Shown: piece after piece, positions 54,576 through 63,793 of the stretch
How positions within the stretch are numbered: position 1 is the first letter of the stretch
How the letters are laid out: each line of letters opens with the position of its first letter
DNA from: Clostridium cellulovorans 743B
GTDB lineage: Bacteria > Bacillota > Clostridia > Clostridiales > Clostridiaceae
Direction: 5' to 3'
NCBI RefSeq assembly: GCF_000145275.1
Contig: NC_014393.1
Coordinates: 2,604,001-2,668,000, forward strand
DNA: 64,000 nt
Notes under the pieces: model-generated
Seen by the model: only the letters and a program-made list of their open reading frames with translations
Database searches by the model: none
What the model was told of the DNA's origin: nothing
Position numbers and translations under genes: made by a program

Positions 54576-55529
54576 TTACATAAAAGCATTTTCTTTGAAT
54601 AATGTCTTTATCCAAGTATTTGCTAACTCAAACCAAGGTTCGCATTGCGGAACACTTTCCCATGGATTATTTGAAGTAATATCATTTGAAAGACCTAATC
54701 CATGACCACCTGTTCCAAAAATATGTAATTCATATGGTACTTGTTTTTCATTTAACGCAGTTGCAAATTTTAGTGAATTTGCAGGTAGGATTAAACCATC
54801 TTGTGCTGCATGCCATATAAATGCAGGTGCTGTATCACTTGTTACTTGGTTTTGAAGGCTATAAAATTCTTCTTGCTCTTTTGTATAATACCCTCCAAAT
54901 ATATAAGCATTCATTGCCATAGCAAAATCTACGTAGGTTTTACCATTTTCACGTTTAAATATATCTTCATATGCAATGCCTGGATAAAGTTGTCCGAATT
55001 GGATTGTATCATATTCAGGATAACCTTCAATACCAATATCTAAACGTTTTGCTGAACTATCTAAATCTAAAACAGGATATCCTAAAATCATTCCATTAGG
55101 TTTAATAACATCAAAATTCTGTTGATATTCTTCTAATAAATCTTTATTATTCCAGAATACACCTAATGAAGCTGCTAAGTGTGCGCCTGCTGAAAATCCA
55201 CAAACAAGAATTTTGTTTTCATCTACAAACCATTCTTCAGAACGTTGGCGAATATATAACATTGTTTGTGCTAACTCTTTTAGCGGATTTGGCATTTTCG
55301 CATCTAAACCCACAGAATATCGTAGTACAAAGGCATGATATCCTTTACTTGCAAATGCTAAAGCAATAGGTTCAGCTTCACGATCAGAGGTGAAAGAGTA
55401 ACCGCCACCTGGACAAATTACAATAGATGGACGTTTTGAATTTGGCTTAAGTTCCTTTGAATTTTCAATCAAATAAGTGTTGAAAAATACGTTTTTTTCT
55501 TCATTCAAATATATCTTTTCAGTAATCAT
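54576..55529 (-). CDS. Alpha/beta hydrolase, esterase (BD-FAE/acetyl esterase-like)
   Basis: Product of 317 aa with AGGGAG before ATG. Oxyanion loop PSIVICPGGGYSFTSDREAE, nucleophile Ser113 in VCGFSAGAHLAASLG, acid in WHAAQDGLILPANSL and His in FGTGGHGLGLS. No signal peptide, so it acts in the cytoplasm, perhaps on deacetylation of imported oligosaccharides, which would match enzymes used on acetylated xylans. Substrate is inference. Confidence 0.87.
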   Translation of the reverse strand: MITEKIYLNEEKNVFFNTYLIENSKELKPNSKRPSIVICPGGGYSFTSDREAEPIALAFASKGYHAFVLRYSVGLDAKMPNPLKELAQTMLYIRQRSEEWFVDENKILVCGFSAGAHLAASLGVFWNNKDLLEEYQQNFDVIKPNGMILGYPVLDLDSSAKRLDIGIEGYPEYDTIQFGQLYPGIAYEDIFKRENGKTYVDFAMAMNAYIFGGYYTKEQEEFYSLQNQVTSDTAPAFIWHAAQDGLILPANSLKFATALNEKQVPYELHIFGTGGHGLGLSNDITSNNPWESVPQCEPWFELANTWIKTLFKENAFM

Positions 55530-55709
55530 ATATATTCTCCCTTAACTTAATGTTGAATAGACTACTTTATTATTATACTATAATTACGAGGTTTATGTAA
55601 TTAGCGCTTCATTTATAAATTCTGTTATTTAAAAATAGATTCTTACTATGACTCTGTGAGATTAATTTGTTGATATAATGTATTAAATAAGATTGTTTAA
55701 CTAGCGAAC

Positions 55710-56567
55710 TTATTTTGATAACTCAACAACTATAAGTTCTGGTCTGTTGAATATTCTTATAGGAATAATACTATTGCCTAAGCCTCTACTAATAACCATT
55801 GACGTATTATTATTGGTATGAATACCTTCAGTTAGCTTAGGAAAAAATCCTTGATCTGGAGCGATTAATCCTCCGATAAAGGGAAGTCTAAATTGGCCAC
55901 CATGAGCATGTCCAGAAAAAACTAAATCTACCCCACTACTTGAATACACATCAAACAATTCTGGTCTATGAGAAAGTAGAATTTTGAACTGTTTATTTGT
56001 CTCTGTTAGAGTTTTTAATAAGTTTTTGTTTTCTATATTACCTCCATATTCTAACCCCTTTGATTGGCTAAATGAAATATCAGATAATCCTATTAAGTCA
56101 ATAGAACTAGTCTCTTTAAAAATCTCAGTTTTTTCGTTATCTAAAACAGTAACTCCAACTTTCTCTAATTGAAATTTTAGACTATCATATGAACCAGACA
56201 AAGCTTCATGATTTCCAGAAACATAGCATATAGGTGCAATCTCAATGGCTTGGTTTATTAAATCCATAGAAACCTCAATATTGGTATTATTTGAATCGAT
56301 TAAATCTCCTGTAATAACGATAATATCTGGATTTATTTTTTAAACTTTCCTTAATATATCACTTTGCTCATTTCCAAACTCTTTATTATGAAGGTCAGAT
56401 ATATGCAGTATTCTGTATCCATTGAACACTTCTGGAATCTTATTATTTTTGAATATTATTTCATTTATGATTATAGAATTATTTTGCCATTTTAAAAAAG
56501 CAAATAACCCAATAAAAATAACGATAGTAACAATAATAATATTTTTTCTTCTTCCTTTTAACCTCAC
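55710..56567 (-). pseudogene. Membrane-anchored metallophosphoesterase (YkuE-like) with an in-frame stop
   Basis: The gene starts at GTG (56565-56567) after GGGGAG. Both parts are in one frame, broken by a TAA at 56340-56342 (LRKV, stop, KINPDIIVITGDL). Before the stop: a membrane helix (IIIVTIVIFIGLFAFL) and ILHISDLHNKEFG. After it: GDLIDSN, CYVSGNHEALSG, LLSHRPELF and VFSGHAHGGQFRLP. All metal-binding motifs of the calcineurin-like family remain, so the mutation is probably recent. About 285 aa without the stop. Translation from an internal Met (56267) would lack the first metal ligands. Confidence 0.85.
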
Positions 56568-57035
56568 GTTATCTCCCCTTTTTATTGTTATAAACTAGTT
56601 TTTCTTTATATTATATAATATTTAGTATCAACATATAGAATTATATTATCAATAAGCGTATGTATAGCTTTTGTAACTTCTTCACTACTTTTGCAAGTAA
56701 CTCTCGGCATTTTATATAATTATCCAAAATCCACTTTCTGTCTATATCCATAATATCATGTATATTACTTCATCCATAACGGTTCTTATATAATTAACAA
56801 TATTATACCTTGCATAGGATAAAATTCTAATACTTACATCTAAGCTTTCAGCATTTTTTCTTATTAGTAAACTCTATAACTATTTCAATTCAGTTTTGCA
56901 AAGATAATTTAAAAGATTATGCTGCAGGCTTTCTTAGACCATTAAAGGATTTATTACAAAATGTTTGTGTTATAATATGCAAAAATGATTCTAGCTAGGC
57001 TAGAATCATTTTTCATATCACATATAATCAAAATT
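56568..57035. other. Intergenic region with a probable gene remnant
   Basis: On the minus strand about 56641-56870 reads LIRKNAESLDVSIRILSYAR, then YIRTVMDEVIY, and after a frameshift near 56750 HDIMDIDRKWILDNYIK and CRELLAKVVKKL to a stop at 56641. No start codon or binding site is seen. I do not recognise the family. The hydrogenase terminator is at 56981-57013. Confidence 0.35.
56981..57013 (-). terminator. Terminator of the hydrogenase operon
   Basis: AAAAATGATTCTAGC (56981-56995) and GCTAGAATCATTTTT (56999-57013) form a perfect 15-bp stem with a 3-base loop and T runs on both sides, 23 bases after the hydA stop. Confidence 0.88.
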
Positions 57036-58775
57036 TTAACTATGTCTATTTTTATAGTGAGTATGAAGTAACTTATGAGCTTTTTCACCATTTGCTTCAA
57101 TTAAATATTTATTATATATTTCCTTGATAATAGGACTTTCATGGGATTTTCTTATATCCTTTCCTTCATCTACATTATACAAAACAGCAGTTCTCTTTTT
57201 CAGAATTTCTCTATCTCCCCTTATAAAAGGTTGACCTCCTCCATCAATACAACCACCAGGACAAGCCATAATCTCAATTGCAGCATATTGATTTTCGCCA
57301 TTTTTTATTGATTCCATTAATTTTCTTGCATTACCTAATCCACTTGCAACTGCAATTTTTAAATCTAAGTCACCAATTTTTATAGTAGCAGATTTTATTC
57401 CATCAAGGCCCCTAACAGCCTGAAAATCTATCTTCTCTAGCTTTTGATCAGTAATCAATTCATATGCTGTTCTAAGTGCTGCCTCCATTACTCCTCCTGA
57501 ATTTCCAAAGATAACAGCTGCACCAGTTGATTCACCTAAAGGATTATCGAAATCATCATCTTCAAAATCATTTAAATCTAGTCCAGCGCTCCTAATCATA
57601 CTGCTCAGTTCACGAGTAGTTAAGACAATATCTACATCTCTTATTCCATCAACTTCCATTTCTTTTCTACTTGCTTCAAACTTCTTTGCTGTACATGGCA
57701 TAATTGATACTACAACCATTTTCTTTGGATCAACTCCTAGCTTTTCTGCAAGATAACTTTTGGCGATAGCTCCAAACATTTGTTGAGGAGATTTACAACT
57801 TGAAGGCAGATTCAAGAATTCTCCATAGTTATGTTCTAAGAACTTTATCCATCCTGGACAGCAACTTGTTAAAAGCGGAAGATCTTTATTATTCTTAATC
57901 CTATTAACTAATTCATTCGCTTCTTCCATTATGGTCAAATCCGCAGCAAAATCAGTATCATATACTTTTTTAAATCCCAATGCTTTTAATACTGAAACCA
58001 TTTTTCCTGTTACATTTGTACCTGGTTTCAAACCAAATTGTTCTCCTAATGCTGCTCTAATTGCTGGAGCAGTTTGGACTATTACATATTTATCTTCATC
58101 ATCTAAAGCGTCCCATACTCTATCTTCATCGTTTGTTTCCCTTAATGCTCCAGTAGGACAAACTGCTACACACTGTCCACAATTAGTACAATTAGTTTCT
58201 GCTAAAGGCTCCATAAAAGCAGTAGATATTATTGTTTCAAATCCTCTAAAAACAGGACTTAAAACCCCAATAGTTTGTATATTATTACATACACTTACGC
58301 ATCTTCTACATAAAATACACTTATCTACATCTCTTGTTATGGACACTGAAGAAAAATCTGTAGGTGTTTTTGTTCTTTCCCCTTCATATCTAATTTGTCT
58401 TATATTTAAGTCTGAAGCTATTTTTTGGAGTTCGCATTTTAGATTCTTTTGACACTTCAAACAATCCTGAGGATGGTCTGAGAGAAGTAATTCCACAAGA
58501 GTTTTTCTTGCATTTGCAACCTTTTGAGTATTTGTTTTTACAACCATATAGGGAGCTACTGGTGTTGAACAAGCTGCTACTAAATTCTTTTTCCCTTCGA
58601 CTTCTACAGAGCAAACTCTACAGGAGGACGTACAACTAACATGTTTTCCATCTTGGAGCTTTAAATGACAAAGTGTTGGAATTTCAATATTTAGTTTTTT
58701 AGCTGCTTCTAGTATAGTAGTTCCTGTTTCAACCTCGACTTTTCTTCCGTTGATAGTTAACTGAATTAATTCCAT
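57036..58775 (-). CDS. hydA: [FeFe] hydrogenase catalytic subunit
   Basis: Product of 579 aa. In order: N-terminal [2Fe-2S] domain (Cys36, 48, 52, 55, 69 region; TLCHLKL, CTSSCRVCSVE), His-Cys3 cluster (His101, Cys105, 108, 114), two [4Fe-4S] clusters (CILCRRCVSVC at 153-163; CTNCGQCVAVC at 196-206), then the H-cluster: TSCCPGW (proton-relay Cys305 and ligand Cys306), IMPCTAKKFE (Cys361) and IMACPGGCIDGGGQP (Cys505, 509). With HydB and HydC it forms an NAD(H)-linked, probably electron-bifurcating, cytoplasmic hydrogenase. It is shorter than the 645 aa Thermotoga HydA, which has an extra C-terminal cluster. Confidence 0.95.
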   Translation of the reverse strand: MELIQLTINGRKVEVETGTTILEAAKKLNIEIPTLCHLKLQDGKHVSCTSSCRVCSVEVEGKKNLVAACSTPVAPYMVVKTNTQKVANARKTLVELLLSDHPQDCLKCQKNLKCELQKIASDLNIRQIRYEGERTKTPTDFSSVSITRDVDKCILCRRCVSVCNNIQTIGVLSPVFRGFETIISTAFMEPLAETNCTNCGQCVAVCPTGALRETNDEDRVWDALDDEDKYVIVQTAPAIRAALGEQFGLKPGTNVTGKMVSVLKALGFKKVYDTDFAADLTIMEEANELVNRIKNNKDLPLLTSCCPGWIKFLEHNYGEFLNLPSSCKSPQQMFGAIAKSYLAEKLGVDPKKMVVVSIMPCTAKKFEASRKEMEVDGIRDVDIVLTTRELSSMIRSAGLDLNDFEDDDFDNPLGESTGAAVIFGNSGGVMEAALRTAYELITDQKLEKIDFQAVRGLDGIKSATIKIGDLDLKIAVASGLGNARKLMESIKNGENQYAAIEIMACPGGCIDGGGQPFIRGDREILKKRTAVLYNVDEGKDIRKSHESPIIKEIYNKYLIEANGEKAHKLLHTHYKNRHS

Positions 58776-58792
58776 AGCTACCTCAACTCCTT

Positions 58793-60685
58793 TCAGCCCA
58801 ATTTAATCGCTTTAACTGGACATCCTTCAAAGCAAGTTCCACATTTAATACATTTTTCTTGATCGATTATGTGTTTTCCTTTTATCTTTCCACTGATACA
58901 GCGTACTGGACATGCTCTACTACACTTTGTGCATCCAATACATTCATCGGTTATCTCATATCTAACGAGTTTTTTACATTTACCTGCTACGCATTTTTTT
59001 TCATCTACGTGAGCGTTATATTCATCCATAAAATAAGTCATAGTGCTTAAAATAGGATTAGGTGCTGTTTGTCCTAAACCACAAAGTGCTGTATCCTTAA
59101 TTACTTTTGAAAGATCTTTTAATTTTTTTATATCATCTTCTGTTCCTTTTCCTTCTACAATCTTGTTCAAAATTTCTAATAATCGTTTATTACCAACCCT
59201 ACAAGGAGTGCATTTTCCACAAGATTCATCTACAATAAACTCTAGATAGAACTTGGCTATATCAACCATACAATCGTCTTCATCCATAACTATCATACCG
59301 CCAGAGCCCATCATAGACCCTACTGCATTTAAAGATTCATAATCTATTGGTAAATCTAATAGCATGGAAGGGATACATCCACCAGATGGACCACCTGTTT
59401 GAACAGCCTTGAATTCTTTATTGTCTTTAATGCCTCCACCTATTTCATAAATAATTTCCTCTAGTTTAATTCCCATTGGTACTTCTACAAGCCCTACATT
59501 CTTTATTTTTCCAGCCAAAGCAAAAACCTTGGTGCCTTTTGATGTATTTGTTCCAATAGAACTAAACCACTGAGAGCCATTATTTATGATAGCTGTAATA
59601 TTAGCAAAGGTCTCTACATTGTTTACTGATGTTGGTTTATTAAAAAGACCTTTTTCAGCAGGGAATGGGGGTTTAGTAGTTGGTTCTCCTCTACACCCCT
59701 CTATAGAATGCACTAACGCAGTTTCTTCACCGCAAACAAAAGCTCCTGCACCATATTTAATTTCCACATCAAAATTAAAGCTGCTTCCTAAAATTCCTTC
59801 TCCTATTACACCAATTTCTTTTGCTTGTTCTATAGCAATCATAAGCCTTTGAACTGCTAATGGATATTCAGCTCGTATATATATAAGCCCTTTACTTGCT
59901 CCAATAGCATATCCTGCTATTGCCATGGCTTCAATTATACTGTTTGGATCACCCTCAAGAATTGCCCTATCCATAAAAGCACCTGGATCACCCTCATCAG
60001 CATTGCAAATTATATACTTTATATCATCCTTAGAATCTTTCGCTAAACTCCACTTTTTGCCTGTAGGAAAGCCACCACCACCTCTACCTCTTAAGCCAGA
60101 ATCGGTGATTTCTTTAATTACATCCTCTGGAGTCATCTCATTTATTACTTTTCCTAGAGCTAAATATCCTTTTGCTCCAATATATTCTTTAATATCTTCA
60201 GGATCTATAACTCCACAATTTTTAAGTGCTATTCTTCTTTGCTTTTTATAAAAACTCATTTCTTCTTGCTTTGTGATTTTTTCTTTCAAAGTTGGTTCTT
60301 CATAAAGTAATCTATCAACAATATTTCCGTTTATTATGTGTTCTTCAACTATTTCAGCTACATCTTTAGGTGATACATGAATATAAAAGGTGTTATCTGG
60401 TATAATCTTCACTATTGGACCTTTCTCACAAAACCCAAAACAACCAGTCATCTTTACAGAAACTTTACTTGAAAGATTGATATTCTCTATTTCAAGTTTA
60501 AAGTTTTTTATAATCTCATCAGAATTTGAAGACTTACAACCAGTCCCTCCACAGACTAATACTTCAATTTTATCTTTTTTATTATCCTTTGACTTTTCAA
60601 CATCCTCTGAGTATCTCAGACTTAAAAGTTTTCTACACTCTTTATGGAATAGATTTAGTTCTGAATAAGATTTTATCTTTTCCAT
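58793..60685 (-). CDS. hydB: NADH-binding (NuoF-like) hydrogenase subunit
   Basis: Product of 630 aa. Thioredoxin-like [2Fe-2S] domain first (VLVCGGTGCKSSNSDE, Cys45 and 50; MTGCFGFCEKGPIV, Cys82 and 86). Then the NuoF core with FMN/NAD loops LRGRGGGGFPTGKKW and ICNADEGDPGAFMDRAI, then DESCGKCTPCRVGNKRL and ALCGLGQTAPNPIL for a [4Fe-4S] cluster, and C-terminal ferredoxin motifs CIGCTKCSRACPV and CIKCGTCFEGCPV. It exchanges electrons between NAD(H), flavin and ferredoxin. 17 bases before hydA. Confidence 0.95.
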   Translation of the reverse strand: MEKIKSYSELNLFHKECRKLLSLRYSEDVEKSKDNKKDKIEVLVCGGTGCKSSNSDEIIKNFKLEIENINLSSKVSVKMTGCFGFCEKGPIVKIIPDNTFYIHVSPKDVAEIVEEHIINGNIVDRLLYEEPTLKEKITKQEEMSFYKKQRRIALKNCGVIDPEDIKEYIGAKGYLALGKVINEMTPEDVIKEITDSGLRGRGGGGFPTGKKWSLAKDSKDDIKYIICNADEGDPGAFMDRAILEGDPNSIIEAMAIAGYAIGASKGLIYIRAEYPLAVQRLMIAIEQAKEIGVIGEGILGSSFNFDVEIKYGAGAFVCGEETALVHSIEGCRGEPTTKPPFPAEKGLFNKPTSVNNVETFANITAIINNGSQWFSSIGTNTSKGTKVFALAGKIKNVGLVEVPMGIKLEEIIYEIGGGIKDNKEFKAVQTGGPSGGCIPSMLLDLPIDYESLNAVGSMMGSGGMIVMDEDDCMVDIAKFYLEFIVDESCGKCTPCRVGNKRLLEILNKIVEGKGTEDDIKKLKDLSKVIKDTALCGLGQTAPNPILSTMTYFMDEYNAHVDEKKCVAGKCKKLVRYEITDECIGCTKCSRACPVRCISGKIKGKHIIDQEKCIKCGTCFEGCPVKAIKLG

Positions 60686-60699
60686 TATACAGCCCCCAT

Positions 60700-61182
60700 T
60701 TATTCACTATACTCTTGAATTAATTTATCAACGTCTTTTTTATTAAAATGACCATATACCTTTCCGTTTACTGATACTACTGGAGCGAGTCCACAAGCAC
60801 CTACGCACCTTAGAGTATCAATTGTATACTTTCCGTCTTGAGTAGTTTCCCCTTGATTTATTTCTAGCTTTTTTTCGAATTCTTCTAAGATTTCGCCAGC
60901 ACCTCTTACGAAGCAAGCAGTACCTTTACAAACATTTATCACATATTTACCTTTTGCTGTTGTTGAAAAGAAAGAATAGAATGTAACAACCCCATATACT
61001 TTTGAATAAGGTATACCAAGTTTTTTTGAAATAAAAACTTGTACTTCTCTTGGTAAATAGCCAAAAAGTTCTTGTGCTTTATGCAATATGACGATGAGAT
61101 GAGCTTCGTTATTATTATGAAGCTTTATAAACTCTTCCAACTCTTTATATTTCCCTTCACTCAGTTTGTTAGAACAGCACAT
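60700..61182 (-). CDS. hydC: NuoE-like hydrogenase subunit
   Basis: Product of 160 aa with AAGGAG before ATG. Thioredoxin-like [2Fe-2S] protein with ligands in NVCKGTACFVRGAGEI (Cys85 and 90) and TLRCVGACGLAPVVSVNG (Cys126 and 130). First gene of the hydCBA operon, 14 bases from hydB. Confidence 0.94.
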   Translation of the reverse strand: MCCSNKLSEGKYKELEEFIKLHNNNEAHLIVILHKAQELFGYLPREVQVFISKKLGIPYSKVYGVVTFYSFFSTTAKGKYVINVCKGTACFVRGAGEILEEFEKKLEINQGETTQDGKYTIDTLRCVGACGLAPVVSVNGKVYGHFNKKDVDKLIQEYSE

Positions 61183-61351
61183 ATTATCAACTCCTTCATA
61201 TATATATATATTTCATAGAATATTGTAAATTCATAAAAACCTATGAAGTGAGAGATAATTTTAAAAGTTTATGCTTATTTTTATATGAAAGTCTCCACGT
61301 CCTTATTAGGTTACTTTTATTTTTAAGTTTTCTCCTATATTGAGATAACTT

Positions 61352-61382
61352 AAAAAAGCCTTGAAATTAATCTCAAGACTTT
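61352..61382 (-). terminator. Terminator of the serine dehydratase operon
   Basis: AAAGTCTTGA (61382-61373) pairs with TCAAGGCTTT (61364-61355) on the minus strand, one G-T pair, loop 8, followed by a T run (TTTAAG). Confidence 0.7.
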
Positions 61383-61395
61383 CAAAATATTTGAT

Positions 61396-62265
61396 CTATT
61401 TTCCCAAAACTTGTTCCTTTAAAAGAATACCTGTTTTTGTAGCTGCTAATCCACCCATAGCAGTTTCCCTAAGTTCACAAGGCATCTGTTTTCCAACACT
61501 ATACATAGCTGAAACTGCATCATCAAAGGGTATCATACTTTTAACTCCACTCATTACAAGATCTGCAGTTGTCAAGCTACTAACAGTACCAGCAACATTT
61601 CTTTTCGCGCAAGGAACTTCAACTAATCCTGCAATAGGGTCACATACAAGCCCAAGAACGTTTTTGATAACAATGGCTGCTGCATCTAATGCCATTGCTG
61701 GAGTTCCGCCCATCATCTCTACTACAGCCGCCGCCGCCATTGCAGCTGCCGATCCACATTCCGCTTGGCAACCGCCTTCTGCCCCTGATAATGTAGCATT
61801 TTTGGCAATTATAATACCCACTCCTGAAGCAGTGAACAATGCTTGAATCAGTTCTTCTTCACTTTTTCCTAATCTTTCTCCTGCAGAAATTATCACCGCT
61901 GGAATAATCCCACAAGAACCGGCTGTAGGTGCTGCTACGATTCTGCCCATAGCAGCATTTACTTCACTGCAAGATAAAGCTCTAGCCATGGCATTAGTTA
62001 AAAATTCTCCACATAAAGGCTTACTATCTTTAGCATAATTTGCAATTTTGATAGCATCGCCACCAATCAATCCACTTACAGATCTAATTTCTTTTTTTAG
62101 TCCTTGCTCTGATGAACTCTTCATTATTTCAAGGTTTTTTCGCATATGCTCTATTAAAGCTTTCCTATCATTTCCTTCTTCTTCAGCTCTAAGAGTATAT
62201 TCCCAAATACGTAGTCCTTCTTTACTACAAATAGCTTCAAGTTCTTGGCCTGAATTAACAAACAT
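61396..62265 (-). CDS. sdaAA: L-serine dehydratase, alpha subunit
   Basis: About 289 aa. I use the ATG at 62263-62265 behind AAAGGTGAAG; a GTG four codons earlier is the alternative. A [4Fe-4S] enzyme that deaminates serine to pyruvate. MGRIVAAPTAGSCGIIPAVI, AEGGCQAECGSAAAMAAAA, GLVCDPIAGLVEVPC and MPCELRETAMGGLA carry the cluster cysteines. The start overlaps the beta subunit gene. Confidence 0.95.
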   Translation of the reverse strand: MFVNSGQELEAICSKEGLRIWEYTLRAEEEGNDRKALIEHMRKNLEIMKSSSEQGLKKEIRSVSGLIGGDAIKIANYAKDSKPLCGEFLTNAMARALSCSEVNAAMGRIVAAPTAGSCGIIPAVIISAGERLGKSEEELIQALFTASGVGIIIAKNATLSGAEGGCQAECGSAAAMAAAAVVEMMGGTPAMALDAAAIVIKNVLGLVCDPIAGLVEVPCAKRNVAGTVSSLTTADLVMSGVKSMIPFDDAVSAMYSVGKQMPCELRETAMGGLAATKTGILLKEQVLGK

Positions 62266-62950
62266 AATTCTCTTCACCTTTCTTTGCAGGATTTATCATT
62301 CGTACATTTTCAATATGGTTTAGCGTATTGATTTCATTTACTACATCATCATTTAAAGTACTATCAGTTTCAAATATCATAGTTGCTGATTGGCCTTTAC
62401 TTGTCCTTAAAACCTTTAAAAATGCTATGTTTATATTTTGCTTTGATATTATTTCACTAACTTTTGAGATCATTCCTGGCAAATCCTTATGTTTTATAAT
62501 TAACGTTGGATAGTTACCACTAAACTCTAACTTTTCATCATCCACTTCATTTATTATAATATTTCCGCCTCCAATCGAAGAACCTACCACTTCGACTAAA
62601 GTATTATCCTTTAAAGTAATTAGAAATTTTACTGTATTCGGATGTACATCGCCTAGATCTGTCTCAAGAAATCTTATACTGATTCCTTGTTCCTCTGCAA
62701 TACTAATTGAGTCCCTTAACCTTTCATCCCAAGGATCTAGTCCTAAAATCCCAGCTACAAGTGCTCTATCTGTACCATGCCCCTTATATGTCTTACTAAA
62801 AGATCCATGAAGTAAAAAATCAACATTTTCAATTTCCCCACCTGCAATGGCTTTAGCTATTTTCCCTAATCTTGCAGCTCCAGCAGTATGAGAACTTGAT
62901 GGACCTATCATTATAGGACCAATAATATCAAATACACTATATTCCTTCAC
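62255..62950 (-). CDS. sdaAB: L-serine dehydratase, beta subunit
   Basis: Product of 231 aa starting at GTG. VFDIIGPIMIGPSSSHTAGA with the Ser-Ser-Ser-His motif, LLHGSFSKTYKGHGTDRAL, HPNTVKFLI, and a C-terminal ACT domain (YPTLIIKHKDLPGMISKVSE) that may sense serine. Forms a heterodimer with sdaAA. Confidence 0.95.
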   Translation of the reverse strand: MKEYSVFDIIGPIMIGPSSSHTAGAARLGKIAKAIAGGEIENVDFLLHGSFSKTYKGHGTDRALVAGILGLDPWDERLRDSISIAEEQGISIRFLETDLGDVHPNTVKFLITLKDNTLVEVVGSSIGGGNIIINEVDDEKLEFSGNYPTLIIKHKDLPGMISKVSEIISKQNINIAFLKVLRTSKGQSATMIFETDSTLNDDVVNEINTLNHIENVRMINPAKKGEENYVC

Positions 62951-63088
62951 CTAGCTCGCCTACTTTCCTCTTCATAAAACTTTTCTTTTGTATTATAGGT
63001 TCCCACAATCGCAGGTAGGATTATTCAAAAATCTTTTTAATATTAAACAATACCTATAACTGATTTACTCTATTATTATTAAGTTTTA

Positions 63089-63607
63089 TTAAAATCTTGC
63101 TATTGTATCTTCTATATTTTCTACAACAGCAAACCTGTTCTTAAATATATTAAAGTTATGGTATTCATATAAAGTTTCTGCTGAAATATTTCCATTATCA
63201 AATGTTGTATTTGTCTTTTCAGGCATAATCAACTTGAAGCCATATTCAAAAGCAACCTTGCAGGTAGCATCTATACAATATTCTGTTTGCATTCCTGTAA
63301 TAATTAACTGACTTATACCTTTACTATCTAGATATTCTTTCAATTCTGTATTCTTAAAAGAAGAATTAAAGCTTTTGTATACTATTTTCTCATTTTCATT
63401 TGGACTTATTTCTTCATAGATTTTCCATCCTTCTGAGTTTCTAACTAGTTCTTCATCTGTATGTTGAACATAAATTACTTCCACTTTATTTTTTCTGCAT
63501 ATCTCAATTAATCTTTTTATATTTCCTATAACTTCTTCCAGCGCAAAAGGTTTTTCAGATACTAATGCATTTTGAACATCTACCACTAATAATGCTGTAT
63601 TTTCCAT
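63089..63607 (-). CDS. Isochorismatase-family cysteine hydrolase
   Basis: Product of 172 aa with AAAGGAG before ATG. Catalytic triad visible: Asp10 in LLVVDVQNAL, Lys78 in KIVYKSFNSSF, and Cys111 in ITGMQTEYCIDATCK, with the usual cis-peptide region. The family includes nicotinamidases and N-carbamoyl hydrolases; the metal-binding His of nicotinamidases is not evident, so the substrate is open. Confidence 0.88.
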   Translation of the reverse strand: MENTALLVVDVQNALVSEKPFALEEVIGNIKRLIEICRKNKVEVIYVQHTDEELVRNSEGWKIYEEISPNENEKIVYKSFNSSFKNTELKEYLDSKGISQLIITGMQTEYCIDATCKVAFEYGFKLIMPEKTNTTFDNGNISAETLYEYHNFNIFKNRFAVVENIEDTIARF

Positions 63608-63745
63608 ATTTCTTCTCCTTTATGTAAACAAAATTATATTAAAAACTATCTCATTATATGTGTTATTATGTCAAGTTTTATTAAAGTGGCTCCTTATCCC
63701 AATATATTATTATATTTGCTTTCGAGTTTTAATTGATATTAATAA

Positions 63746-63781
63746 AGACTGACTACGATTAATAATAACCATAGTCAGTCT
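63746..63781 (-). terminator. Terminator after uxaC
   Basis: AGACTGACTATG (63781-63770, minus strand) pairs with CGTAGTCAGTCT (63757-63746) with one G-T pair, followed by TTTATTAA. Confidence 0.7.
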
Positions 63782-63793
63782 AAAGTATAAAAA

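Noticed and set aside
57931..58452. A 173-codon open frame on the plus strand
   Set aside because: It is antisense to hydA, whose cluster motifs are fully conserved; no binding site.
61361..61846. A 161-codon open frame on the plus strand
   Set aside because: Antisense shadow of sdaAA; composition mirrors the Ala/Gly-rich coding strand.
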